Source: Halichoerus grypus (Eukaryota; Chordata; Mammalia; Carnivora; Phocidae). Taken from it: a stretch of DNA of 64,000 nucleotides. Below the pieces are notes generated by a model. The model did not search any database, was not told where the DNA came from, and saw nothing but the letters and a program-made list of their open reading frames with translations. This document shows, piece by piece, positions 1 to 11,081 of this stretch (its first letter is position 1; every line of letters starts with the position of its first letter). The stretch lies in the NCBI RefSeq assembly GCF_964656455.1, contig NC_135719.1:73086283-73150282 (forward strand), in the 5' to 3' direction. Made by a program: the position numbers and the translations under genes.

Positions 1-66
1 CTTGTGTTCCTTCCCTCGCTTTGTCTCTGTCAAATAAATAAAATCTTTAAAAAAAAAAAAAAAAAG
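1..66 (+). mobile_element. CAN-SINE, 3' end cut by window edge
   Basis: The pyrimidine-rich SINE body ends in CAAATAAATAAAATCTTT followed by an A-tail. The head lies outside the window, so age and target duplication cannot be judged. Confidence 0.9.
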
Positions 67-270
67 AAGAATCACAATAGATGCTTAGCAGATTGAATTT
101 TACTAATTAGGATCACAGGATTTGGTCCCTGAGGACATTTTGGAGGACATCTACTGTAGTTGTACATTTTCTTTTGAAATCCATGAAAATTGGTTCTTCA
201 AAATAAGCTTTATAGACAAACTCATTACACAGAACTGGTAGAAGCAGAACCACTCCAGTTGGAGGAGTGT

Positions 271-640
271 CTTAGTCAGCTTGGGTGGCTATGATAAAAT
301 ACTATAGATTGCAGGGATGAAACGGCAGACATTTATCTCTCACAGTTCCAGAGGCTAGGAAGTCCCAGATTAGGGTGCAGCATGGCCAGGTTCTGGTGAG
401 GACTCTCTTTCTGGCTGCCATCTTGCTGTGTCCTCGCATGGAGAGAGAGTGGCCTCTGGTCTCCTCCTCTCCTCATAAGGACTCTAAACCCCTCACGGGG
501 GCTCCATCCTCATGACCTCATCTAAACCTAATTATCTCCCAAAGGTCCCACTTCCAAAAACCTTCACAAAAGAGATTAAAGCTTTAACATATGACTTGGG
601 ATGAGGGACAGATATTCAATCCTAAGCAAGGAGAAGGGGT
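271..640 (-). repeat. MaLR-type LTR (MST/MLT1-like), antisense
   Basis: Read on the plus strand this is the complement of a MaLR LTR: a GTCTTAGTCAGCTTGGGTGG start, CTCACAGTTCCAGAGGCTAG, CTTGCTGTGTCCTCGCATGG and CATCCTCATGACCTCATCTA, in the usual order and spacing. It looks like a solo LTR. The family is recognised from memory; the exact subfamily is not assigned. Confidence 0.75.
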
Positions 641-1035
641 TTTGGAACTTTGCCAGTTTACCTCCTCTTACTATCCCCCTCATTCCACCCACCCACTGAG
701 CACAGATAGGTAATATGATGCCCCTTCACCCATCCAATGCCTTCATGTTAGGAATGCAGAAAACTAGGCTTAGAGGTATTGTGCTGATTTCTGAGGCCAT
801 CCAGTTGGGCAATGTCAGTCAAAACTACAATTATAGCCTTTTGACTCATGGTGGACCTTTCTGTGAGATTATTATGGTAAGAGACAATGATATTGTGATT
901 TATAGACATAGGTCTATATTTTTCTTTATAAATAATGTCTAGAAATTGTATACTACTTGAAATAGATTATAGAACAGAGTTATATCCTATCCTATTCTAG
1001 ACACTGAAAACGTACAACACAGATAAATTCTTTTT
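641..1035. other. unique stretch, nothing recognised
   Basis: AT-rich DNA between the MaLR LTR and a SINE. A short open frame at 715-942 has no recognisable motif and no gene context. Confidence 0.5.
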
Positions 1036-1051
1036 AAAAAAAGACTTACTG

Positions 1052-1260
1052 GGGTGCCTGGGTGGCTCAGTCGTTAAGCGTCTGCCTTCAGCTCAGGTCA
1101 TGATCCCGGGGTCCTGGGATTGAGTCCCACATTGGGCTCCCTGCTCAGCGGAAAGCCTGCTTCTCCCTCTCCCACTCCCCCTGCTTGTGTTTCCTCTCGC
1201 ACTGTTGTCTCTCTCTGTCAAATAAATAAATAAAATCTTTAAAAAAAATAAAAAAATAAA
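1052..1260 (+). mobile_element. CAN-SINE, full length
   Basis: Complete head, body and A-rich tail. The target duplication AAAAGACTTACTG is visible on both sides (about 1039-1051 and 1261-1273). It inserted at the edge of an old L1. Confidence 0.95.
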
Positions 1261-1273
1261 AAAAGACTTACTG

Positions 1274-2157
1274 AGGTATAATTGACAAAATAAACTGGCA
1301 TAAAATAAAATTGGCATAAGATAAACATTAAAATTACATTTGATAAGTTTTCAAATAAGTGTGTACCCATGAAATCATGATGAAAATCAAGATGATGAAT
1401 ATAATTAGACCCCAAAATTTTCTTGTGCTCTTTATAATCCCCTTTCAATCTTCCCCACATCCTCCCCATTCCAAGGCAACAACTGTTCTGATTTCTGTCC
1501 CTATATATTAGTTTATAATACAAGAATTTATATGGAATCATAGAGTATGTACCGTTTTTCTTTTGTGGTTGCTTTCTCTCAGCATAATAACGTTGAGATT
1601 CATCTATGATGTTACATGTATGAGAGGTACACTCAATTGTATTGCTGAGAACAATTACATTACATAGTTATACCACACTTGGTTTATCCATTTATCTATT
1701 GGTGGACATTTGAGTTATTTTCAGTTTTTGACTATTACAGATAAAGCTGTTTTGAACATTTGTGTACAAGTCTCCGTATGGGCACTCCTTTTGATGATAT
1801 ACCTAGAAGTAGAACAGTTGGGTCATATAGTAAATGTATAGTTGACTTAAAGAAACTGACAAATTATTTTCCAAGGTGGCATCCTACTTTCCACTCCCAC
1901 CCATGAGGCAGGAACATTCCAATTGCTCCACATACTTGGTATGGTTTTTTAAAAATTTTGGCCATTCTAGAAGTGCCTAGATGGCTCAGTCGTTAAGCAT
2001 CTGCAAAAAAAATTTTGGGCACTCTAATAGGTATGTAGAGACAGTTCATTGTGGTTTTGTTTTAATTTAATTGTTCAATGGCTGATGATGTTGAGTAATG
2101 ATCATTTTATGTGCTTATATGCCACCTGTATATCTTCTTGGTAAAGTGTCTGTTCAA
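1274..2157 (-). mobile_element. ancient L1 (L1M-type) 3' portion, antisense
   Basis: The plus strand matches the complement of an old mammalian L1 ORF2 end and 3' UTR. Segments such as GAGGTATAATTGACAAAATA, TTTGATAAGTTTTCAAATAA, GGTTTATCCATTTATCTATT and ATGTGCTTATATGCCACCTG occur in the expected order. The frame is badly decayed and is interrupted by a miniature SINE insertion at 1971-2012. Confidence 0.8.
1971..2012 (+). mobile_element. miniature CAN-SINE: head only plus A-tail
   Basis: About 34 bases of the tRNA-related SINE head (TGGCTCAGTCGTTAAGCATC and flanks) run straight into eight A residues with no SINE body. Near-copies of AAAAATTTTGGCCATTCTAG flank it (from 1951, and from 2008), so it appears to have inserted at this short size by target-primed retroposition. 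Confidence 0.75.
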
Positions 2158-2662
2158 GAGGCATCTGGGTGGCTCAGTCAGTTAAGCATCTGCCTTCAGC
2201 TCAGGTCATGATGGCAGGGTCACTGGGTGTTGGACACTGGGGAGGGTATGTGTTCTGGTAAGCGCTGTGAATTGTGCAAGACTGTTGAATCTCAGATCTG
2301 TACCTCTGAAACAAATAATGCAATATATGTTAAGAAAGAAAAAAAGAAGAAGAAGAATGTAGCAGGAGGGGAAGAATGAAGGGGGGGAAATCGGAGGGGG
2401 AGAAGAACCATGAGAGACGATGGACTCTGAAAAACAAACTGAGGGTTCTAGAGGGGAGGGGGTTGGGAGGATGGGTTAGCCTGGTGATGGGTATTGAGGA
2501 GGGCACGTTCTGCATGGAGCACTGGGTGTTATGCACAAACAATGAATCATGGAACACTATATCTAAAACTAATGATGTAATGTATGGGGATTAACATAAC
2601 AATAAAAAATTAAAAAAAAAAAAACATTATATAAAGACAAAAAAAAAAAAAAAAAAAAAAAA
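2158..2662 (+). mobile_element. SINE head fused to L1 3' end, with second A-tail
   Basis: A 64-base SINE head (2158-2221) switches without a gap into a carnivore L1 3' UTR (2222-2611). The switch lies in a GGGTC/GGGTG microhomology. After the L1 A-tail (2612-2624) comes 14 bases, CATTATATAAAGAC, then a second A-tail (2639-2662), which looks like a very short 3' transduction. Convincing target duplications were not found. The L1 3' UTR matches the copies at 13,521 and 45,548. Confidence 0.75.
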
Positions 2663-2688
2663 TTTGGCTTAAGAATTACTTTTTTCCA

Positions 2689-2850
2689 GGGTCACCTGGG
2701 TGGCTCAGCCGGTTAAGCCTCTGCCTTTGGCTCAGGTCATGATTCCAGGGGTCCTGGTCTCAAGCCCTGCATCAGGCTCCTTGCTCAGCTCCCTCTGCTT
2801 GTGCTCTCTATATATTAAATAAATAAATAAAATCTTAAATAAAATAAAAT
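2689..2850 (+). mobile_element. CAN-SINE, body shortened
   Basis: SINE with head, shortened pyrimidine-rich body and an AAATAAATAAATAAAATCTT end. The target duplication ACTTTTTTCCA is exact at 2678-2688 and 2851-2861. Confidence 0.95.
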
Positions 2851-2959
2851 ACTTTTTTCCATTATGCCTTCTTTGGCCACCCCCTGCCCCCCCACTGGTT
2901 GGGGGTTTGCCACTCAGTGTTTCCCTAGCACGTCATGCATATAACTTTACAGAACTTAC

Positions 2960-3115
2960 CATATTTATATTATTGATGCTCTGTTTACTTATCTATCTCC
3001 TCAACTAGACTGCAAACTCCTAAGTGCAAGAAGTGCCTCGCTCATCTTTGTATCCTCATTGCTCAGGTCAATGACTGTCACAGAGTTGGAACACAATAAT
3101 GAGCCAATATTAGAC
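2960..3115 (+). repeat. L2-like 3' end
   Basis: CTAGACTGCAAACTCCTAAG, then ATCTTTGTATCCTCATTGCT and a GGAACACAATAAT end resemble the diverged L2 3' terminus. Recognised from memory only. Confidence 0.55.
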
Positions 3116-3137
3116 AGTGTTGTTCAGTTCAGGGGTT

Positions 3138-3312
3138 CTCAAAGTGTGCTCACTGGATCAGCAACATCAGTATCACCCCGGAACTTGTTAGAGCTATAAA
3201 TTCTTTGTCTCATCCAGCTTTACTGAATCACTCTGAATTACTCTGGAGGTGAGATCCACCGATCTATGGTTAATAAGCCCTCCAGGAAATTGCTGCTAGG
3301 GTTTGAGAATCA
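3138..3312. mobile_element. hAT-Charlie MER5A-like element
   Basis: The copy begins CAGGGGTTCTCAAAGTGTGC and ends TTTGAGAATCATTG, which are imperfect terminal inverted repeats. AAGCCCTCCAGG lies at the expected internal place. An imperfect 8-bp target duplication (GTTCAGTT / GTTTAGTA) flanks it. Confidence 0.8.
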
Positions 3313-3364
3313 TTGGTTTAGTAAGTAGGAAATTATAGGGGAATTAGCAAGACCCAGTCTGAAC

Positions 3365-3545
3365 CCTGACTATGTCAAATTCTTTGACCTGGAATAGCTT
3401 ACTTAATCTTTTTAAAGCCTTAGTTCCCTCATATATAAAAAGGGGACAGTATGAGCTATTTATAGGATTAAGATTTAAATGAGATCTAAATCTTCTAGTG
3501 TAATAAATGACCCATGATATGTGCTCAATAAATAACTATGAACAG
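3365..3545 (+). repeat. MIR element
   Basis: Diverged MIR signature: a 'tcaaattctttgacct' core, CCTTAGTTCCCTCATATATA in place of the usual CTCAGTTTCCTCATCTG, then a TGTGCTCAATAAATAACTA end. Confidence 0.65.
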
Positions 3546-3840
3546 TAGTTAATAAAATAATAATACAATAATTTGTACCTGTGGAAACAGAGGACTTGCA
3601 CTATGCTTCTCTCTACATTATTTTGATCTAAATGGAGAGAAAAACAACTACAGGAAAGTAGTAAAAAATTATTCTTGGAATCAGAATAGCCTAAGAAATA
3701 GCAGAATCAATGAGGGGGGGAAAAAAAGGAAAAAGGGAAAAGAGTGAGGGAAATGGATTTATTTTAGGAGGAGAAAAATCTGATGGAATTATTATTTGAA
3801 AGTGTGCTACCCATATTTTGCAATAAAATTCAAAATTACA

Positions 3841-4038
3841 GTTTTTTTTTTTTTAAAGATTTTATTTATTTATTTGAGAGAGAGAGAGAATGAGAGAGCA
3901 CGAGAGGGGGGAGGGTCAGAGGGAGAAGCAGACTCCCCGCCAAGCAGGGAGCCCGATGTGGGACTTGATCCCGGGACTCCAGGATCATGACCTGAGCCGA
4001 AGGCAGTCGCTTAACCAACTGAGCCACCCAGGTGCCCC
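3841..4038 (-). mobile_element. CAN-SINE, full length, antisense
   Basis: It starts with a poly-T and ends with the complement of the SINE head, CTGAGCCACCCAGGTGCCCC. The target duplication AAAATTACAG is present at both ends. Confidence 0.96.
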
Positions 4039-4048
4039 AAAATTACAG

Positions 4049-4690
4049 TTTTTTGCTTGGTGAGAAGAGTCAGTCATATTCAAAGTCTGAGTGGAACTTA
4101 ATTTGGAAATTATCATCTTCTTTCAGTTATAACACTCTTACTGAACACAGGCACAGTGCTAGATATTGGGCTACAGAGAGAAGGCCAGAGTATTCCCCAT
4201 CTAAACTAAGCTGGGTCTAGTGGTGATGTCTGAAACAAATTAAGCAGATAATTTCTTTTGGATTTTAAATACTTTATAATGGGAGGGATATAAAGAGGAA
4301 AACCTGTTTGGGCAGCTAAGATGGCCCTCAGTGTTTAGTTCATCTGTGAACAAAGAGAAAGAGATTTCCTTCAGCATCAGCATTATGTAAGTGGGTATTT
4401 CTCCTGGGATTTGTGGCTCTGATTTTGTTGGTATTTTCACCAACCTGGGTCCATTATATACTTCCAGACACACACCAACAAGATGGTAAAGAAACAAAAC
4501 AAATTGTGTTTTGTTATTTGACATGGCAGAGGTTTAAATTTGATTCAATGCTCTAAACATGTGTTGGTTACCTATACATTCAAGGCACTATGTTAGGGAA
4601 TGCCAAAGATGAATAAAATGTAACCTCTGTCCTGAAAAAGTTCACTGTCTACTGAGATAGATGCATGTTCATTTAACAATGGTACACTTT
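4049..4690. other. unique stretch, nothing firm
   Basis: No gene or clear repeat. 4,545-4,680 carries a CAAGGCACTATGTTAGGGAA phrase that resembles an old MIR or L2 fragment, too diverged to call. Confidence 0.45.
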
Positions 4691-4694
4691 CATA

Positions 4695-4815
4695 CCTCTG
4701 TATACTTGACAAACCACTTTCACATAAATGATCTTAATTGAGCTTCACAGTAGCCTTATGAAGTAAATACAGTAAGTATTATTGGTCCATTCTACAGATA
4801 GACAATCCAAGTAAA
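4695..4815 (-). repeat. MIR fragment, antisense
   Basis: TGAGCTTCACAGTAGCCTTA, then GTATTATTGGTCCATTCTAC and AGATAGACAATCCAAG follow the antisense MIR order. Confidence 0.6.
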
Positions 4816-4819
4816 AATA

Positions 4820-5510
4820 ATGCCTCTCATTTGTCTGGAGACTTACACCACATTAACTCCATCCTCTATCTTCCTGCCCTAGTGCATCCATCACCACCAA
4901 GTGGTATTGATTCTACCACCTAAATGTCTCTGAAATTTTTGCTTCCTTGACTATTTCCACCACTGCTGCCTTAGTTGAAATAAGCTCATCTTTTCTTGCC
5001 TGGGCTATTTCAATAACCTCCTAATTGGTCTCCCTGCCTACGAGTTCTGCCCACTCCAATCTGCCACCAGAATTATCTTTCAAAAACAGAAATGATTATG
5101 CCACTCAGCTGAAAAACCCTTGCTGGCTTCCCTATCCATCAAAATAAGTTTCAAATTCTGCAGCATGGCACAAAGCTACTTCACCAGTTTACCCCAGCCA
5201 ACCTTCCAAACCTCACCTTTGATGTCCGTCAACTCTGACCTCTAGTCCTCTACACACAGATCAAATGCTCCAGCCACGCTGAACTTAACGCTCTTTCAAG
5301 CCTCCATATCTGTCTGATGAGCTACTTATCCTTCAAGATCAAGCTCAAATGTTACCAACTCTGAGAAACCTTCATGACCACCATTGTCTTATTTGGTCAC
5401 TCCTTGCCTTGTGATTCTGGACCTCTTTGCATTTTCTGTTTTATAATTTATCGTAATGTAATATGACTGCTTTTTCCTCAGGCACTACCCTGTAAATCTG
5501 GAGGGAATGG
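4820..5510 (+). repeat. long L2-like LINE 3' region
   Basis: The order of phrases is that of an ancient non-L1 LINE: CAATAACCTCCTAATTGGTC, then GCCACTCAGCTGAAAAACCC, CTTATCCTTCAAGATCAAGC and ACCTTCATGACCACC. The plus strand is the sense direction. No open frame remains. Assignment to L2 is from memory. Confidence 0.5.
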
Positions 5511-5577
5511 TTACATTTTAATCACCTTTGAGGGAATCCTGAAGACTTTGGTGCTAACTGGGAGAACCCTTGCTAGG

Positions 5578-5750
5578 GTTGCCAGATTAATCAACAGAAT
5601 GTTAAATTTGAATGTCAGATAAATAGTGAATGATTGTTTGGTGTAAGTATGTCCCAAATAAGACATGAGATATGCTTATATTATTTTAAAATCTGACATT
5701 CAAATTTAACTGGCTATTCTGTAGTTTTCTTTGCTAAATCTGGGAATCCT
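5578..5750. mobile_element. palindromic MITE-like DNA transposon
   Basis: GTTAAATTTGAATGTCAGAT (5601-5620) has an exact inverted copy at 5691-5710. Outside these, GCCAGATTA and TAAATCTGG also pair. The loop holds GTAAGTATGTCCCAAATA. The layout matches known near-palindromic mammalian DNA-transposon remnants; I do not assign a family name. Confidence 0.75.
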
Positions 5751-6620
5751 AATTCCTGGGGACCTAAAATCCAGCTTCTATACCCCCCTGGAAGTTTACC
5801 ACTGCTACACTTGCAATGTCTGGTAAAAACCGAAGCTGTAATTTCTGCCCCATCCTCACAGTGCTTCCCGTTTCGTAAAGAAGTCACAAAAACAATTTCT
5901 AGAATCAATCACTTAACATTGAAAAGTTATGCACTTTTGACAAACACTGGCGTGGTAAACTACATGTTTAAGGGCACATCTTAGTATTCATCATCTGGGA
6001 GAAAATAAATCCAGTTTTTTCAGTTGTCTGATTCTAAGAATATATTGAAAGGGATTCTGGAAAGCCTAGCTGAAATGACTTGGTTGCACTCTTGATCAAA
6101 CCACCACAATATTGAGATTAGTGTAACCTTGGTCAAATTGCTTAACTCTTGTTTACTTCCTGTTAAAAAGTGTGCATGGGGAGGGAGCTTGTGGGGCAAG
6201 GAGAGTAACCAAACTTTCTTGTGTAATGAAATGACGGTCCAGCTGAAAGTGTAACTTCATAGTATGCATTCAGATAAGGGCAGAGGCAAAAGTCAGGTCA
6301 GGAGCATTACCAAGTTTTCAGTTGTTGCAGAATGCACAAGCCTGGAATTGGAGCCAGGCGATTGCAAAAATGATTCCAGATCTGCATGGTAACAATTTAG
6401 CCTGACTTCCACTCCTGCCTGAAATTTAGCAGCAGAGGAAGTTCTTTTTCTGGCCGTCTGCCTTCTCCCCGCCTCCCCCATCCCTCAGTAACTCAGGCTG
6501 CTCGCTCCCCACATCTGTTTCCAAGCCTTAGAGAGTTGGGTCACAGCATGGCGCAATAAGCAACATTAGCAGGCAGCATGAATCAGTGGTAAACCTTTGA
6601 TTTTAATTCCTTGCCTCTAT
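5751..6620. other. unique stretch, nothing recognised
   Basis: No repeat or gene recognised. A minus-strand open frame at 6293-6481 has no supporting splice sites or motifs. Confidence 0.45.
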
Positions 6621-6624
6621 TCGA

Positions 6625-6760
6625 GAGGAAGTGTGGTCTAGTGGTTAACCCACTAAAAAAGCAGCTAGGAGGCAAAATTCCTGGTCTCCTCCATCTCTCT
6701 GTTTTGGTCTTGTTCGGACACCTTGCCCATCAAACAGATTTTTCCTTTTTCCTGACTATT
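6625..6760 (+). repeat. possible MIR fragment
   Basis: GTGTGGTCTAGTGGTTAACC followed by a short diverged tail resembles the MIR 5' region (agtgtagtggttaag type). Weak. Confidence 0.4.
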
Positions 6761-6794
6761 GCTCTACCATGTTTTCCCCTGAAATGACTTCATC

Positions 6795-6905
6795 GTAAGA
6801 CTCACTTGGGAAACTCGTTAAATGATTCCTGAGACCCATCCCAGAATCTCCCGGGGAAAGTCCTAGGAATTTCTATTTTTAACAACTGCTGCAGATAAGT
6901 CTTCA
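6795..6905. repeat. hAT/MER5-like fragment
   Basis: CACTTGGGAAACTCGTTAAA, then CCTGAGACCCATCCCAGAAT and ATTTCTATTTTTAACAACTG follow the order of a MER5/MER20-group element. The ends are missing. Confidence 0.5.
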
Positions 6906-7094
6906 TAATCAGATTCAGCTCCACAGTAGGCTGGTTACCCATGACACAAATGACAAGAGACAGCGAAAGGGAGCCATAGCAGGAGAGCTGAGGTGAAAAG
7001 AGCATGTCCGCCATAGGTTTTGCTTGCACAAGCTCACGGGCCATAAAAAGGCAAAGGACGAGGAATAAAGAGATGCAGATTCTAGTTCTCGCTC

Positions 7095-7205
7095 TGTGTA
7101 GCTCGAGTTGCGTGAGCTTGGGCAGGTCAGATAACCTCTCCTGACTGCGTTTTCATAGTTTTAAAAATAAAAGTGATTAGATCATCTCTTTCAGTTCTGT
7201 GATTC
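7095..7205 (+). repeat. MIR fragment
   Basis: GTGAGCTTGGGCAGGTCAGA, then AACCTCTCCTGACTGCG and AAAATAAAAGTGATTAG track the MIR core in sense orientation. Confidence 0.55.
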
Positions 7206-9420
7206 AATGAATTATTTCTGCGATTTCACAGAAATGCCAAGATGGACTCAGAAAAGCTCTTTTCCTGAAAATGACAGCGGGTACAGTCACAGAGGTGTGG
7301 GCTGGCTTCTTTGGGGCTGTGGGCAGACAATGGAAATAAGTGGCAGCTGGGAGGTTTGGGGCCTCGGCCACAAGGAGTTTTCTCCCCAACTCCCCGCCTT
7401 GAGGCTCTGCAGCTGGCCTATTTATGCAAAGGCTTTGGCTCCTCTTTCCTTTTAAAAGCATTTCTGACTCGTAGATTCCCCTAGGAGCAGAGATTCATCG
7501 TTTCAGGGAGAACTTGCACATGCTTTCCTGAAAGGAAGAAAGGAGGGAGGAAGAGGAGGGTTTGGACGGATTAGGGAGCGGGCTAGGGCTGCCAAAGAAG
7601 TGAGTCTCCCGTGCATGATTAACACAGACCCACCGCATCATTAGCTCTGAATATGCCCAGCAAAACCCTTTGCCCTACTTCTACAATGCCTAGAAGTGTG
7701 TTCTTGTTAGCGGACTGGACACCCGCCTACTCATCTGCCTCTGGAGCATCTGGGCATTCTTCCACCCAGAACAAGTGGGGGGTGAGTTGTGGGGGGGAGA
7801 GCCATGGAAGTCACAAGTGAGTCATGATGGTAGGAAAAGGATGTCTTACTGAGCCAACGCAGAACTAGCTTCCTAGAAACATCGTGACAGGCCCCATAAA
7901 GCCCACGGTTTGGTTCTAATTACAGCATGCCCACATTTGAGCATTTTCACAGTCTTCCCATGGCAACAACAGAGTTTCTGAGGAAGAGGACTTTGACTCA
8001 AATGTGCTCCCTACTTCTAATAGTGGGAGATAGTTGGACTTTCAAAAAAAAGTTATTTTTGCAGTTTTACAAAGGAGATATTATTGGCTTGCCTGTGCCT
8101 ATTAACACATCCATAAAGTGGACTTAAGCACGTTGTACTCAACAGAAAGGGCAAAATGAGCTACATAAAATTAAGAAGATATTTTTTAAAGGGCAAGACG
8201 AGCAACATGAAGAAAATCAGAAAAAAACAGAAACCTCAAATAAGTGGAATTTGTTTCTCCCCTCAACTTGAGGCAAACGGCAAACTAAAGAAAAAACAAG
8301 ACAAGGATTTAAAAAGCAACTTTAAAAGGATGCTATAAATGACTCGTTTATGATACTATTGCCTATACTTTTTGATTCTATTAGACGATGACTGCTCTTC
8401 CTGGGGACAATCACAGAGCACAACAGGGGTCTTTGAAAAATCAAGTTATGTTCAAGTGTGAATTTAGTCTCATGGTATTTTCTTCTGTTCAAAAATCTTC
8501 AAAAATTGCTAATGCTGGAAAACTCACTAGGGCCAACTTTTAATTACACCCCAACTCTTGATCATTTTAGGGAAATACAATTTTAATTTTTATCAATCCA
8601 TTCTTTCCCACTTTTCATTATTTAGATACCAGAGATACTAGTCAGAACCTGGGAGGCCTGAAGATAAAACGTTTTCATTCTCCAGTAAAACAGATTCCAG
8701 GGCTGATTAACTGGATCTAGGGGAAATCATGAGGAGAGAGGGATTTCCTAGGCTCCCCTGGAGATGGAGCTGAGAACTAGCGTTGTGCACCTGCTTGGAG
8801 CCAGCTTGGGACTGGCTGGAAATTCTTTTTAACATTTGTAAAAGCTGGCATATGTGGTATTTGGAAAAGGAAGAGAAGTACCGCCTATCATTTTTGCAAG
8901 ATTATCAAATGAGGCTTCACTCTGTAAATCTCAGCAGTTATGAAAGTTGGCGTGGTCTTTAAACCCCACCACAGGAAGTAGGGATGATCAGAAAACATGT
9001 TGGCAGTGTTTTGAAATTTTCCAGAAGTGTAAGAGATTCTCTTCCTGTACAAACAATAATGACCTCAGGTTTAGTAACTTAGGAAACGATTAAGACAAAA
9101 GATAAACACTTTCCTCAATACCTCTTACTTTCTTCAGATAAATTCTTGAAATTTTATATGATGAATTCAGGAAGTTATTATAGCTCATTTTTATGGCAAA
9201 TGAATTAATAATATATGCATATTTTATTCTCAGTTTTTAGCATATTTGCTTATTTTTATAATAAAATATCTTTTACCAAAACTGGGACAAGGTATCAAAT
9301 ATAGAGAGCAGTAATGTTTTGAGGAAGGACCCAAATATATTGTGGATGTTTTAATTATTGATTAAGGTAATCAATGGTATCTGGCAAAGCAAAATATAAC
9401 AGTAGCTAATTTTTATATAA
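7206..9420. other. long unique stretch
   Basis: No repeat or coding exon recognised. 7,340-7,450 holds two CAGCTG E-boxes beside CTATTTATGC, a MEF2-like site, and 7,816-7,825 holds an AP-1-like TGAGTCA. These could be enhancer pieces but are also common by chance. A lysine-rich open frame at 8156-8338 lacks any support. Confidence 0.4.
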
Positions 9421-9424
9421 TTTA

Positions 9425-9655
9425 TACGGCATACTATGTGCCAGGTACTGCTTTAAGCACCTTAAAAAAATTATCAGTAGTTGTAGTTAATTCTCTCAAC
9501 AACTTTTATCCCCATTCACAGATGGTAAAACTGAGGCACAGAGAGGTTATGTACCTTGCTTTAGGTCACCAAATAGTAAGTGGAGAAGCCGGAATACAAC
9601 TCTGGCAGTCTGTCTCGAGTTGAGTTCTTAACTGCTATGCGATGTTGCCTCTTTG
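9425..9655 (-). repeat. MIR, antisense, nearly full
   Basis: CATACTATGTGCCAGGTACT, then ATCCCCATTCACAGATGG, AAACTGAGGCACAGAGAGGT and GAGAAGCCGGAATACAACTC are the antisense MIR landmarks in order. Confidence 0.85.
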
Positions 9656-10204
9656 AACAATGACCAAGGGCCCTTGTAAAAAATAAAGCGACTTGGAACG
9701 TGTTCAAAAGACTCAAACCCTTGAAAGTTGGCCCCTAACTCAGCCAAGCACTTTCTGCAAAATGTTCAGTCTGAGGAATGTGCTTCTTGTGTCAGTAGGA
9801 GGACTTCTTTGGTGTGCCTGCAGAGCACCTGTCCCTGAGATATTACTTGAGTTGTAAGAGAATAAAGGGACTTGTGATCTGATAAGACAAAGGTAATTAT
9901 TGACATTTATTGCAAAGTTGCTATCTAGAGGGTATATAAAGATAAAGAAGCCATGATACTTACTGCAAGATGGTTGCAGCCTGGGTGGGGACATGGCCCA
10001 TCACCACAGGGTGTGTTCGATGGCGTAGTAGGTGAAAGAGAAGGATGCCATGAGAGCAGGAAAGGGCTTCTAACCCAGGCAGAGAATTCCAGGATGGCTT
10101 CTCCTAGGACATGATGCCTGACTGAAATCCTTGAAATTTCTGTTTCCCATTTCCACATTACTTCTCAGGCACATTTGAATTTAAAAGGACTAGCTTTAAG
10201 GATA
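9656..10204. other. unique stretch, nothing recognised
   Basis: No repeat or gene recognised between the MIR and an old L1 3' end. Confidence 0.45.
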
Positions 10205-10442
10205 CCATCTGAAGGGGAGTGGGACCTACAGGCTTCCAGTTACAGACTGAAGAAGTCACAGGGATGAAAGGTACAGCCCAGGAGTATAGTCAACGGTACT
10301 GTAATAGCACTGTATGGTGACAGATGGTGGCTGTATACGCTTGCAGTGAGCATAGCATAATGAATAGAGTTCTTGAATCACTGTGCTGTACACCTGAAAC
10401 CGATGTAACACTGTGTGTCGACTGTACTTCAATTTAAAAAAG
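10205..10442 (+). mobile_element. older carnivore L1 3' end
   Basis: GGAGTATAGTCAACGGTACT, then GTATGGTGACAGATGGTGGC, GCTGTACACCTGAAACCGAT and GTAACACTGTGTGTCGACTG are the landmarks of an older L1 3' UTR, ending in a short A-run. Confidence 0.8.
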
Positions 10443-10779
10443 GGTAAGACTTGTTCTTATTCCCCAATCATATATCTTCCTTTCCATTACTCCCCTGCCC
10501 ACCCCCCGCCACCCCTGGCTAAATGCTGGGATTATTCTCAATAGAATATAGCTAAGAAGCCTTGGACAGCTTCTGGGAGAGTGGACAGGACCAGGACAGC
10601 TGATTGTCCTGAATGGATTCTTTTTGCATCTGATGCTCCCCATGTGTTTTGAGACAGGGCTGTCTTAGCCTCCCATGCAGGCAGACCTCTTGGTTACTGA
10701 CCACTTACCTGAGCTCTATCTTAGTGTTGAGCTTTCCTGTACTTTTGCCTTTGTTACCTTTAAATATTCCAATATATCT

Positions 10780-11067
10780 CCCTCTCTTATTTCTTCCCCT
10801 TCAGTGTTCCCTCCCTTCCTCTACTGTCCTCTGCACTATTCCTTATGTTCCACCCATGAGTGAAACCATACGATAACTCCGGGAAACAAACTGAGGGTTG
10901 CGGAAAGGGAGGTGGGTGGGGGGGATGAGGTAACTCGGTGATGGGCAATAAGGAGGGCAGGTGATATGATGAGCACTTGGTATTATATGTAACTGATGAA
11001 TCATTGAACATATGTCAAAAACTAATGATGTACTATATGTTGGCTAATTGAATTTAAATTAAAAAGC
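10780..11067 (+). mobile_element. L1 3' end with 5' inversion (twin priming)
   Basis: The forward part from about 10,876 (CTCCGGGAAACAAACTGAGG onward) is a carnivore L1 3' UTR with a short A-tail. The part from 10,780 to about 10,875 is the adjoining upstream L1 segment in reverse: CCATGAGTGAAACCATACGA is the complement of the ORF2 end. ATTCCAATATATCT (10,766-10,779) and ATTCCGATATATCT (11,068-11,081) are the target duplications, so inversion and insertion were one event. Confidence 0.85.
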
Positions 11068-11081
11068 ATTCCGATATATCT

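Noticed and set aside
1052..1120. tRNA genes at SINE heads
   Set aside because: The heads are tRNA-derived but are attached to SINE bodies and A-tails; none folds as a free-standing tRNA gene by inspection.
8156..8338. Small lysine-rich protein
   Set aside because: AT-rich frame with no homology signal, no splice sites and no conserved context.
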